From the NCBI RefSeq assembly GCF_003966915.1, contig NZ_AP018150.1, positions 2,294,001 to 2,358,000 of the forward strand: a DNA stretch of 64,000 bases, written 5' to 3'. Source of the stretch: Mycoavidus cysteinexigens. Its GTDB lineage: Bacteria; Pseudomonadota; Gammaproteobacteria; Burkholderiales; Burkholderiaceae. A program made the position numbers and the translations under genes. The notes under the pieces were generated by a model, which saw only the letters and a program-made list of their open reading frames with translations, was not told the origin of the DNA and ran no database searches. Below are positions 7,478 through 17,000 of the stretch, piece after piece; within the stretch, counting starts at the first letter, position 1, and every line of letters starts with the position of its first letter.

Positions 7478-10390
7478 TTATTGGCAAGCTTCGCACTCAG
7501 CAAAGTCTGCATCGCCCGGCCGCAACATGCACACTGGGGCCAACTCTTGCTCCGTTGCTGCAGGACTATCAGGCATCAACGCAGACACCGCATTCAGCGC
7601 GCCGTGCGCCACCGTCGATTTCTCAACATGAGTAGCCGCCATGGTACGTAGATAATAAGTTGTCTTTAAGCCGCGGACCCAAGCGAGCCGATAAATTTCC
7701 TCCAGTCGCTTGCCAGAAACACCCGCCATATAAATATTCAGAGATTGCGCTTGATCGATCCATTTTTGCCGGCGTGAGGCCGCTTCAACTAACCATTTAG
7801 GATCCATTTCAAAAGCGGTTGCGTACAGCGCGCGCAATTCAGCCGGAATCCGTTCAATGCGAGCCAACATGCCATCGAAATATTTCAAGTCGGCGACCAT
7901 CACTTCATCCCACAGGCCACGCTCTTTCAAATCGCGCACGAGATAATCGTTCACGATCGTGAACTCCCCTGACAGATTCGATTTCACATAGAGATTTTGG
8001 AAGGTCGGCTCAATACATGCCGACACCCCAATAATGTTTGAAATCGTCGCGGTTGGCGCTATCGCCACACAATTTGAATTGCGCATGCCATGTTGTGCAA
8101 TGCGGCCACGCAACACATCCCAGTCTAGCGAACTCGATTGATCAACCTCGACATAGCCACCGCGCGCCTCCGCCAGCAGTTGCACTGTATCTTGCGGCAA
8201 AATCCCTCGGTCCCACAATGAACCCCGATAACTTGAGTAGCAGCCACGCTCAGCGGCCAACTCAGTCGAAGCCCAATATGCGTAGTAACACACGGTTTCC
8301 ATTGAACGATCAGCAAATTCAACGGCAGCCTGCGAAGCATATGGCAGGCGCAATAAATGCAAACAATCTTGAAACCCCATGATGCCAAGCCCTACTGGCC
8401 GGTGCTTCAAGTTTGAATGGCGGGCCTTTTGCACCGCGTAATAGTTAATGTCAATGACATTATCGAGCATACGCATCGCGGTTCGAATGGTCTTTTTCAG
8501 CTTATCGTGATTCAACTCTAAGCTGCCATCCTCTCGCTGAACCAGGTGCGCCACTAAATTGACTGAACCCAAATTGCATACCGCAATTTCGCTCTCATTG
8601 GTATTTAGCGTAATCTCGGTGCACAAATTGGATGAATGCACAACGCCAATATGCTGCTGCGGAGAACGGATATTGCACGGATCTTTGAAGGTAATCCAAG
8701 GATGGCCGGTTTCAAATAGCATTCCCAACATTTTGCGCCACAATTGAATCGCCGGCACTTTTTTAAACAGTTTAAGCTCGCCTCGCGCAGCTTTTGCTTC
8801 ATAGCCGATATAAGCGGCTTCAAATTCAGCGCCAAATTTTTCGTGCAAGTCTGGGCAACTTGAAGGTGAAAACAAGGTCCAATCTGCCTCTTCCTGTACT
8901 CGCTTCATAAACAGGTCGGGAATCCAGTTCGCAGTATTCATATCGTGCGTACGACGGCGATCATCCCCTGTATTTTTGCGCAGCTCAAGAAACTCTTCAA
9001 TATCTAAATGCCAGGTTTCTAAATAAGCACATACTGCGCCTTTACGTTTACCGCCTTGATTCACCGCGACCGCAGTGTCGTTCACCACTTTTAGAAAAGG
9101 CACCACCCCCTGCGACTTGCCATTTGTGCCTTTGATATGCGAGCCTAGCGCGCGTACTTGCGTCCAATCATTACCCAAGCCGCCGGCAAACTTTGACAAT
9201 AAGGCATTTTCTTTTAATGCCTCATAAATACCATCTAGATCATCCTCTACCGTGGTGAGATAACATGACGATAGTTGCGCGCGACGTGTCCCTGAATTAA
9301 AGAGGGTTGGGGTCGAACTCATGAAATCAAATTGAGACAACACATGGTAAAACTCAATAGCCCACGCTTCACGATCGATTTCATTCAGGGCGAGCCCCAT
9401 TGCCACTCGCATAAAAAAGGCTTGTGGCAATTCAATGCGCCGCCCTTCATGGTGCAAAAAGTAGCGGTCATAAAGCGTTTGCAGCCCAAGATAGCCAAAT
9501 TGCAAATCGCGGCTAGCATCAAGCGCTGCGCCTAGTTTTTTTAGATCGAACTGTAATAGCTTGTCATCCAGTAGTTCCGCTGCGACGCCCCGTTTAATAA
9601 ATTGTGGGAAATATTCGGCATAGCGGGTAGCCATTTCAGCTGACGTCACTTCTTCAGCGAGCACTTCACGACGCACCGTGTGCAGCAAAATACGCGCGGT
9701 CACCTGACTATAGGCCGGATCTTTTTCGATCATTGTGCGCGCAGCAAGAATAGCTGAATCATAAACTTGGCTAAGCGGCACTCCATCGTAAAGATTTTTA
9801 ATGGTTTCCGTTACAATCGGCTCGGCCTGCACGGCGCTGCCTAAATCAGCGCAAGCAGAGGCAATCAACGCTTTCAGCGCAGACAAATCAAGCGGGCGCA
9901 TCGATTCTCCCTCTGTCACCCGAATGCTTTCTTCCATGCTTGGCTGCGCCTGAGCGCTCAGCGCACGCTCTTGTGCCCGCTTCTCACGATACAAGACGTA
10001 GGCGCGGGCCACGTTATGCTCGCCAGCGCGCATCAATGCAAGCTCGACTTGATCTTGAATATCCTCAATATGAAACGTGCCGCCAGCCGGCCGACTGCGC
10101 ACCAGCGCGCGCACCACATTTTGCGTGAGCTGAGTCACTTGCTCGCGCACGCGCGCGGAGACCGAACCCGACCCTCCGTTTACGGCCAAAAAAGCTTTAG
10201 TCATCGCAACTTCGACTTTAGAGGGCTCAAATCCCACTACTGCGCCATTGCGACGAATCACCTTGTAGTCAGCTAAAGTGTCGGTCTGTACCAGAGCCAC
10301 ATTTTGATGTTGCGGAATGCCTTGAGAGCTAGCAGAACGGCTCAGCGGCTCGTCCGTTCCGGTTGAGGCTTTATAAGTGGTGGTTTGCAT
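7478..10390 (-). CDS. nrdA: Ribonucleoside-diphosphate reductase, alpha subunit
   Basis: The 970-residue catalytic subunit reduces NDPs to dNDPs. An N-terminal ATP-cone (YKVIRRNGAVVGFEPSKV, about residues 40-130) gives dATP feedback control. The barrel has the active-site region VHSSNLCTEI, and the protein ends in CEACQ, the swinging cysteine pair reduced by thioredoxin or glutaredoxin. ATG at 10390 is preferred over an in-frame TTG two codons upstream because AGGAG is 9 bases before it. It is longer than E. coli NrdA (761), as is usual for the Burkholderia type. Two NrdR boxes lie about 200 bases upstream. Confidence 0.96.
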   Translation of the reverse strand: MQTTTYKASTGTDEPLSRSASSQGIPQHQNVALVQTDTLADYKVIRRNGAVVGFEPSKVEVAMTKAFLAVNGGSGSVSARVREQVTQLTQNVVRALVRSRPAGGTFHIEDIQDQVELALMRAGEHNVARAYVLYREKRAQERALSAQAQPSMEESIRVTEGESMRPLDLSALKALIASACADLGSAVQAEPIVTETIKNLYDGVPLSQVYDSAILAARTMIEKDPAYSQVTARILLHTVRREVLAEEVTSAEMATRYAEYFPQFIKRGVAAELLDDKLLQFDLKKLGAALDASRDLQFGYLGLQTLYDRYFLHHEGRRIELPQAFFMRVAMGLALNEIDREAWAIEFYHVLSQFDFMSSTPTLFNSGTRRAQLSSCYLTTVEDDLDGIYEALKENALLSKFAGGLGNDWTQVRALGSHIKGTNGKSQGVVPFLKVVNDTAVAVNQGGKRKGAVCAYLETWHLDIEEFLELRKNTGDDRRRTHDMNTANWIPDLFMKRVQEEADWTLFSPSSCPDLHEKFGAEFEAAYIGYEAKAARGELKLFKKVPAIQLWRKMLGMLFETGHPWITFKDPCNIRSPQQHIGVVHSSNLCTEITLNTNESEIAVCNLGSVNLVAHLVQREDGSLELNHDKLKKTIRTAMRMLDNVIDINYYAVQKARHSNLKHRPVGLGIMGFQDCLHLLRLPYASQAAVEFADRSMETVCYYAYWASTELAAERGCYSSYRGSLWDRGILPQDTVQLLAEARGGYVEVDQSSSLDWDVLRGRIAQHGMRNSNCVAIAPTATISNIIGVSACIEPTFQNLYVKSNLSGEFTIVNDYLVRDLKERGLWDEVMVADLKYFDGMLARIERIPAELRALYATAFEMDPKWLVEAASRRQKWIDQAQSLNIYMAGVSGKRLEEIYRLAWVRGLKTTYYLRTMAATHVEKSTVAHGALNAVSALMPDSPAATEQELAPVCMLRPGDADFAECEACQ

Positions 10391-10586
10391 CGGCAAAACT
10401 CCTAATCTATTGAATGAAAGCGCGGCAAAACCGCGGCTGAAAATAAGAAACTGTCTTCAAAGTGATACGCCTTTGCGGCTACGAATGAAGACAAGAAAAT
10501 GTACGAAACACGAACCCAGCATTGTTTTATCAAGTGTTTAAACAATAGATTGGCGCGCATTGCAGAGTGACTAGAATACAGAAGAA

Positions 10587-10602
10587 ACACAATATATAGT
10601 GC
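10587..10602. promoter_or_regulatory. NrdR box (nrdA-proximal)
   Basis: ACACAATATATAGTGC matches the published NrdR-box consensus acaCwAtATaTwGtgt in all core positions. NrdR is the ATP-cone repressor that shuts off ribonucleotide reductase genes when dNTPs are plentiful. A second box starts 31 bp away, the three-turn spacing typical of NrdR pairs. Confidence 0.88.
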
Positions 10603-10617
10603 TAAGAAAAACTTAGA

Positions 10618-10633
10618 ATACTAAGTATAGTGA
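10618..10633. promoter_or_regulatory. NrdR box (nrdA-distal)
   Basis: ATACTAAGTATAGTGA is a weaker but clear match to the NrdR-box consensus, with the CTA...TAG core. Its start is exactly 31 bp from the start of the other box, so both lie on the same DNA face. Together they form the usual double operator controlling nrdA-nrdB. Confidence 0.82.
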
Positions 10634-10789
10634 ATTTATTAAGCTCTGGACACTGTTTTATTTTTTATTTACGTCCTTGACTTTTTTAAGTTTGTGTTAT
10701 GCACCCAAGTGAACCATTCAATCAAATTCCGTGCTACACGCTACGCTCGTCACTCACTCTATGTACCGCGTTCACTTTCATCGTGCGAG

Positions 10790-11416
10790 TCAGCGTGCGT
10801 TTAGCTGTTGATAAGGAAAATAGTCATCCGTCAGGCCGCTCAAATCGCGTAAACACCGCCAATCGAAATAAGGCCCCGGATCCGTCTTGCGCCCCGGAGC
10901 AATGTCTTCATGTCCGACGAGTGCGCCAATCGGGTAGTGCTCAATCAGTACTTTAACTAACTCTGCAAGCCTTGCATATTGAGCCCTTTCAAATGGGACT
11001 GTATCAGCTCCTTCAAGTTCAATTCCGATCGAAAAATCATTGCAGCGCTCGCGCCCAAAGAAATTAGACAACCCCGCGTGCCAGGCGCGATCCTCGCAGG
11101 AAACAAATTGCTGCAATGCGCCGTTACGCCGAATCAGAAAATGGGTTGATACGCACAAACCTCGAATCTTTTCATAATAAGGATGCGCCGCAAAATCGAG
11201 TCGATTGCAAAATAAATCCCCAATCTGCGATCCGCCAAATTCACCTGGCGGCAAGCTGATGTTGTGAATCACAATCAGCGTCGGCGTCATGCCAAGCGGC
11301 CGCGCATCAAAATTAGGCGAAACTTGCCTCCCTGTGGTTTCAAGCCAACCGTGTTGATTAACCCTCAGCGGCAGATTCACGCACTGTCCTTTAGCATTTG
11401 GTTGAGTTTTATTCAT
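10790..11416 (-). CDS. ampD: 1,6-anhydro-N-acetylmuramyl-L-alanine amidase AmpD
   Basis: A 208-residue cytosolic zinc amidase that removes the peptide from anhydro-muropeptides during cell-wall recycling; in bacteria with AmpR it indirectly controls beta-lactamase. The amidase_2 fold is visible: LIVIHNISLPPGEFG (zinc His near 51), STHFLIRRNG, WHAGLSNFFG, and the terminal GHEDIAPGRKTDPGP with the second zinc His and the zinc Asp. Length fits. Three other recycling genes (amgK, murU, anmK) are in this window. It follows the CcsA-type gene at a distance of about 80 bases on the same strand. Confidence 0.94.
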   Translation of the reverse strand: MNKTQPNAKGQCVNLPLRVNQHGWLETTGRQVSPNFDARPLGMTPTLIVIHNISLPPGEFGGSQIGDLFCNRLDFAAHPYYEKIRGLCVSTHFLIRRNGALQQFVSCEDRAWHAGLSNFFGRERCNDFSIGIELEGADTVPFERAQYARLAELVKVLIEHYPIGALVGHEDIAPGRKTDPGPYFDWRCLRDLSGLTDDYFPYQQLNAR

Positions 11417-11498
11417 GCACCATGAGCATTTGAGTGGATGCGGCAGCCTTTGGGTTGGGCCACCGGCCCGCGCGCGCTTGAGCAGACCCTAAGCGCAC

Positions 11499-12374
11499 CT
11501 ATGCAACTCGGCGCGACAACAGGACTTCAAAGACAAAATGGCTCCCTATATAAGCCAATAAGAGCACCCCAAAGGCGGCTAAGATCCAACGTAATACAAC
11601 GCGACCACGCCAGCCATAAAATCTTCGGCCGATTAACATAACGCCAAACATAACCCACGATAAACAGGCAAAAACCGTCTTATGATCAAAGCGCAAGGCG
11701 CGATCAAATAGCTGCTCACTAAAAAGAATGCCCGACAACAAGGCCAGCGTCAGCAGCACAAAACCGGCGCCCATCAAGCGAAATAATAATTTTTCAAGCG
11801 TCAGCAAAGGCGGCAATGAATCAAGCCAATTGCCAAACCAATTTTGGTGCGGCGCGATACAAGGCGCGCCGGCTACACGATGCAATCTGCGCTCAACCAG
11901 CAGCATGAGCAACGCATGTAGCGCCATCAGTGCGAGCAAACCATAGGCGACATTCGCCATGACAAAATGCCATTTGAACAATGGCGTGGCCGCATAGGGC
12001 AATAAATGCACGCCACCAAATGCCAGTGGCAATAACGAGGCCAGACAGGCCAGCGGCAGCGCCAATAAAGCCAAACCTTCTAGCTCAAAAAAGAAGCTTT
12101 CAAGCCAGTAAATGCCCATGCTCAGCCACAACATGGCGGATACCGCAAAGGCAAAACCAAAAATCATTGCATCGGACAAAAAGATCGTGGTGTATAGTAC
12201 TCCCCCATGCGCGCTTAATGCGCTGGCCAACAATAAGCGCTCGCGACACCAACGCGGCTGCGCTGGCATGCTACTATAAGCAGCGCCGCCCCCTTGACGC
12301 CAATGCCGGCGCCAAGCTACAGATGCTAGGCCACCATAGAGGGCCGCTGTCAATACGTACAGTACAATAGTCAT
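11499..12374 (-). CDS. CcsA/YpjD-type inner-membrane protein
   Basis: A 291-residue integral membrane protein with about eight hydrophobic segments, from MTIVLYVLTAALYGG to LRWILAAFGVLLLAY near the C-terminus. It belongs to the cytochrome c assembly (CcmC/CcsA) superfamily, in the YpjD group found beside ffh in proteobacteria; the conserved region around FKWHFVMANVAYGLLAL holds a family histidine. YpjD has been tied to magnesium/cobalt export (CorE) in enterics, but its true function is uncertain. It is transcribed divergently from ffh; 68 bases lie between the two starts. Confidence 0.85.
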   Translation of the reverse strand: MTIVLYVLTAALYGGLASVAWRRHWRQGGGAAYSSMPAQPRWCRERLLLASALSAHGGVLYTTIFLSDAMIFGFAFAVSAMLWLSMGIYWLESFFFELEGLALLALPLACLASLLPLAFGGVHLLPYAATPLFKWHFVMANVAYGLLALMALHALLMLLVERRLHRVAGAPCIAPHQNWFGNWLDSLPPLLTLEKLLFRLMGAGFVLLTLALLSGILFSEQLFDRALRFDHKTVFACLSWVMFGVMLIGRRFYGWRGRVVLRWILAAFGVLLLAYIGSHFVFEVLLSRRVA

Positions 12375-12442
12375 AACTTAAGTTTACCCGAGTCGCTCAT
12401 TTCTCAAAAGTTGTTTGTAACACTACTGCTCACTTAGCTTCT

Positions 12443-13807
12443 ATGTTCGATACCCTTACTCAGCGCATGACGCGCATTGTTAAAACGCTGCGCGGCGAAG
12501 CCCGTTTAACCGAAGCCAATACCCAGCAAATGCTGCGCGAGGTGCGCCTGGCTTTACTTGAAGCCGACGTTGCGCTGCCCGTTGTGCGCGCCTTAACCGC
12601 CCGCATTAAAGAAAAAGCCCTAGGCGCCGAGGTGCTTGACAGCTTAACCCCAGGCCAAGCGTTAGTTGGCGTGGTGCAGCGTGAGCTCACGGCGATCATG
12701 GGCGGTGATGATGCCAGCCAGACGGCCGAGTTGCAGCTTGCCGTCAAAGCGCCTGCAATCATTTTAATGGCTGGCTTGCAAGGAGCGGGTAAAACCACTA
12801 CCGCGGGTAAACTGGCCAAATTTTTGCGCGAACAACAGAAAAAAAAGGTCCTGACTGTTTCATGCGACATTTATCGACCTGCCGCCATGGCTCAGCTCAA
12901 AACCGTGACCGAACAAGCCCAGACAGATTATTTTCCAGCACAAGCTGAACAATCCGTACTTGAAATTGCGCAGGCTGCGCTCAATTGGGCGCAACGCCAC
13001 TATCACGATGTATTAATCGTCGACACGGCTGGCCGCTTAGGCATCGACACCGCGATGATGCAAGAAATCGCTGCCCTACATGCCGCCTTAAATCCCGCTG
13101 AAACCCTGTTTGTGGTTGACGCCATGCTTGGGCAAGATGCAGTGAATACCGCCCAAGCTTTTAATACTACACTACCGCTCACCGGCATTATTCTAACCAA
13201 ACTCGATGGCGATGCGCGGGGTGGCGCAGCTTTATCCGTGCGGCATGTTACGGGTCTGCCGATTAAATTTGTCGGGGTTGGCGAAAAACTTGACGGTCTT
13301 GAAACCTTTCATCCAGATCGCATGGCGCGCCGGATTCTCGGCATGGGCGATCTATTTGCTTTAGTTGAGCAAGCCCAACATAAAGTGGATCTGCAAGCGG
13401 CGCAACAGCTCGCGCATAAAGTTAAACAAGGGAATTTCACGCTCGATGATTTTAAAGCGCAGCTCGCGCAAATGAAAAATATGGGCGGCCTGTCATCGCT
13501 ACTGGATAAATTACCGGCGCAATTTCAAGCCGCCAACAACCCACAGAAGATGAATCAAGCCGAAGGCCAAGTACGCCGGATGGAAGGCATGATTAACGCG
13601 ATGACACCCCTTGAACGGCGCAAGCCCGAGCTACTTAAAGCCAGCCGCAAACGCCGTGTCGCCACGGGCGCGGGAGTCCAAGTGCAAGAACTCAATCGAA
13701 TGTTGGCGCAATACGATCAAATGCGCACCATGATGAAAAAGCTTAAAGGCGGTAACTTAGCGAGTATGATGCGCAGCGTAAAAGGTATGCTACCAGGGAT
13801 GCGCTAA
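12443..13807 (+). CDS. ffh: Signal recognition particle GTPase Ffh
   Basis: The 454-residue SRP54 homologue binds signal sequences of nascent membrane proteins and, with 4.5S RNA and FtsY, targets ribosomes to the Sec translocon. The N domain is a helical bundle; the G domain has the P-loop AGLQGAGKTTTAGKL near residues 112-126, DTAGRLGID, and TKLDGDARGG. The C-terminal M domain is Met-rich (MMRSVKGMLPGM) with an MNQAEGQVRRMEGMI-type RNA-binding segment. Length is standard. Confidence 0.97.
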   Translation: MFDTLTQRMTRIVKTLRGEARLTEANTQQMLREVRLALLEADVALPVVRALTARIKEKALGAEVLDSLTPGQALVGVVQRELTAIMGGDDASQTAELQLAVKAPAIILMAGLQGAGKTTTAGKLAKFLREQQKKKVLTVSCDIYRPAAMAQLKTVTEQAQTDYFPAQAEQSVLEIAQAALNWAQRHYHDVLIVDTAGRLGIDTAMMQEIAALHAALNPAETLFVVDAMLGQDAVNTAQAFNTTLPLTGIILTKLDGDARGGAALSVRHVTGLPIKFVGVGEKLDGLETFHPDRMARRILGMGDLFALVEQAQHKVDLQAAQQLAHKVKQGNFTLDDFKAQLAQMKNMGGLSSLLDKLPAQFQAANNPQKMNQAEGQVRRMEGMINAMTPLERRKPELLKASRKRRVATGAGVQVQELNRMLAQYDQMRTMMKKLKGGNLASMMRSVKGMLPGMR

Positions 13808-14013
13808 GTTTCAAGCACGGCCGCGACCCTAGCTGTAGCAACACCTACAATCGAAAACGCCCCGATCTGCACTCCATTGCCGCAAACCCGCAGTATTTGC
13901 AATGGACTCACATGCAGAGAAGATAGGCCGGCGCGGGCATTTAAGTCGGGTTCCATTTGACTGAAATGTCGGATTATTAGCACGTAATTGGCTTAACTCC
14001 TGCTAAAAGTTTA

Positions 14014-17000
14014 TTAATAGGAAGGCGCTACACCCCTCTGCTTCAACAGTGATCGATTCACCTCGCTTAAGCCTTTCACTCCATCGAGCACGCTATCCCT
14101 CACATTCAACTCACTATGCGGTGACATCCAATTCAGACGCGCCTGAACTTCATCACCACCTCCTACCACCTGCCACTGACGAACTAATTTATCATCACTG
14201 CCAGTCAATAGATAGATACCCTCGAGCGTCGATTTCCAGGCTACGCTATTGACTCTTCCGCCAAAACCTTTAATCACCGCACGACACTTACCCGAGGCAA
14301 CATCCCACAGCCGCACCGTATTGTCATCACTGCCCGATGCGATCTGCGCGCCGCTCGGCAAATACACCACGCTCAAAACATCGGAGGTATGTCCTTGTAA
14401 GGTGTGCCCGGCGGCTCCGCTTTCCGCATCCCACAGCCGCACCGTATGGTCAGAACTGCCCGATGCGATCTGCGCGCCGCTCGGCGAATACACCACGCTA
14501 TTAACACAGTTAGTATGTCCTTGTAAGGTGTGCCCGGGGGCTCCGCTTTCCGCATCCCACAGCCGCACCGTATTGTCTAAACTCCCCGATGCGATCTGCG
14601 CGCCGCTCGGCGAATACACCACGCTCAAAACCCAGTGAGTATGTCCTTGTAAGGTGTGCCCGGGAGCTCCGCTTTCCGCCTCCCACAGCCGCACCGTCTC
14701 GTCAGAACTGCCCGATGCAATCTGCGCGCCGCTCGGCGAATATACCACGCTATTAACACGGTTATTATGTCCTTGTAAGGTGTGCCCGGCGACTCCGCTT
14801 TCCGCATCCCACAGCCGCACCGTATTGTCCCTACTCCCCGATGCGATCTGCGCGCCGCTCGGCGAATACACCACGCTCAAAACATAGTCGGTATGTCCTT
14901 GTAAGGTGTGCCCGGGGGCTCTGCTTTCCGCATCCCACAGCCGCACCGTACGGTCATAACTGCCCGAGGCGATCTGCGCGCCGCTCGGCGAATACACCAC
15001 GCTATTAACACAGTTAGTATGTCCTTGTAAGGTGTGCCCGGCGGCTCCGCTTTCCGCATCCCACAGCCGCACCGTATGGTCAAAACTGCCCGAGGCGATC
15101 TGCGCGCCGCTCGGCGAATACACCACGCTCAAAACATAGGAGGTATGTCCTTGTAAGGTGTGCCCGGCGGCTCCGCTTTCCGCATCCCACAGCCGCACCG
15201 TCTTGTCTAAACTCCCCGATGCAATCTGCGCGCCGCTCGGCGAATACACCACGCTCAAAACAGAGTCGGTATGGCCTTGTAAGGTGTGCCCGGCGGCTCC
15301 GCTTTCCGCCTCCCACAGCCGCACTGTCTTGTCATCACTGCCCGAGGCGATCTGCAAACCGCTCGGCGAATACACCACGCTCCTAACAGAGGAGGTATGT
15401 CCTTGTAAGGTATGCCCGGGGGCTCCGCTTTCCGCATCCCACAGCCGCACCGTCTTGTCATCACTGCCCGAGGCGATCTGCGCGCCGCTCGGCGAATACA
15501 CCACGCTCAAAACATAGTCGGTATGTCCTTGTAAGGTGTGCCCGGGGGCTCCGCTTTCCGCATCCCACAGCCGCACCGTATTGTCCCTACTCCCCGATGC
15601 GATCTGCGCGCCGCTCGGCGAATACACCACGCTAGTAACCCAGTGAGTATGTCCTTGTAAGGTGTGCCCGGGGGCTCCGCTTTCCGCGTCCCACAGCCGC
15701 ACCGTCTTGTCTAAACTCCCCGATGCAATCTGCGCGCCGCTCGGCGAATACACCACGCTCAAAACAGAGTCGGTATGGCCTTGTAAGGTGTGAATTTTTT
15801 CCCAATTCGACGTCGCATACACACGGATCTTACCGTTATTAAGTCCTATGGCACAGGTTTTCCCATCCGGTGAATAGGCACAAGAGTTCACCTCGCTCTC
15901 TTCTTCAAGATACGCCCATTCGCCAAACTGCACACCAGACATCTGCGCTCCGCTTAAATTCGCCTGCCGCAGCCAGCTCATGTGAAGCGTGGCCTTTCTT
16001 AAATCGGCATCCTGCAACTGCGCTGAATCGAACACCCCAAAACTCAGATCTGCACCGGGTATTTGGATCCCCTTTAAATCAGCACCAATAAACTGTACTC
16101 CCGCTCTGGTCAAAATCGTCATGGCATTCGCCGCCGTTTGGCGTACGCTTTTATCCGCTTTCGAGCGCTCTATAATCGCTAACAGCTGTTCCTTAAATAT
16201 GGGCTCTTGCTGCACGCGATTAGTCAACAAGCGCACAATACCCAGATCGCCAATCCAATGCTTTGGCGTTAACGATAGGTTCCGCTGCATTTTGGGGGGT
16301 AAAACAGCGTGCTCTTCAAAACTATAGACTGAAGCGGCGCTGCCTCGACGTTGGCGGGCGCTTACCTCCATACACCCATCGAACGACTCAAACAGCGACC
16401 GCGCCACAAAATATTCCAGCAGCGATTTATGGATAAAACGGTATTCAGTCCCACTTCGGATCAACGGCCACACTTCACGCAGCAGTTGATTTTCTTCTTC
16501 TCGACCGAAAAAGGCATCCTTCCAACTCCCCTTGTCGTTGAGCGACGAATAATCAACTATCGGTTTACCTGCATTCTCGATATACACTTGCACCGCTAAT
16601 GCTTGCACAAATACAATGCCGTGCTGGGCAAATCCTTCGTCAGATAGGATGCTAAAGATCTCTTTTTTAGTACCCGTTAAATTTTGAGTGCTTAAGCGCT
16701 GCTGGTTGCGTTCAAACCATTGTCTGACGAACTGATCATACAGGTCCATCCGTAACTGGATCGCAGATCCCGCTTTCCCCTTTTCTTCGACGTACGGTAA
16801 CGCTTCTAGCACCACCCGCAGCAAAAATGGGTTGCTAACCAAGTCTTTTAAATTAGATTGTTTGGAGAAAGCTTCTCGGTATGCTTGTGCCGTCCAGCCC
16901 GTTGGGTTGTACTCCACATATTTTTTGAGATAGTGATCGCTCTCTTTTTCTGAAAACGGTAGAACCACGACTTCTTGAAACGCCGTGTCTTTATCCTTCT

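Larger units (their letters stand above)
10391..10789. other. nrdA upstream region
   Basis: A 400-base stretch without a supported gene, between ampD and nrdA, both on the minus strand. It contains two NrdR-like operators at 10587-10602 and 10618-10633, and presumably the nrdA promoter and a leader of about 200 bases. The rest shows nothing recognised; short open frames here do not resemble proteins. Confidence 0.6.

Noticed and set aside
10699-10956. An 85-residue plus-strand frame between ampD and nrdA
   Set aside because: It overlaps the ampD 3' end antisense and has no protein-like features or ribosome binding site.
14249-15517. Plus-strand frames with recurring CPCKVCP and ASHSRTV units
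   Set aside because: They are antisense shadows of the WD40 repeats; the repetition simply reflects the coding array.
14285-15795. A regular repeat array that could be taken for a CRISPR or satellite
   Set aside because: The 126-bp units have no unique spacers and encode WD40 blades in a single open frame.
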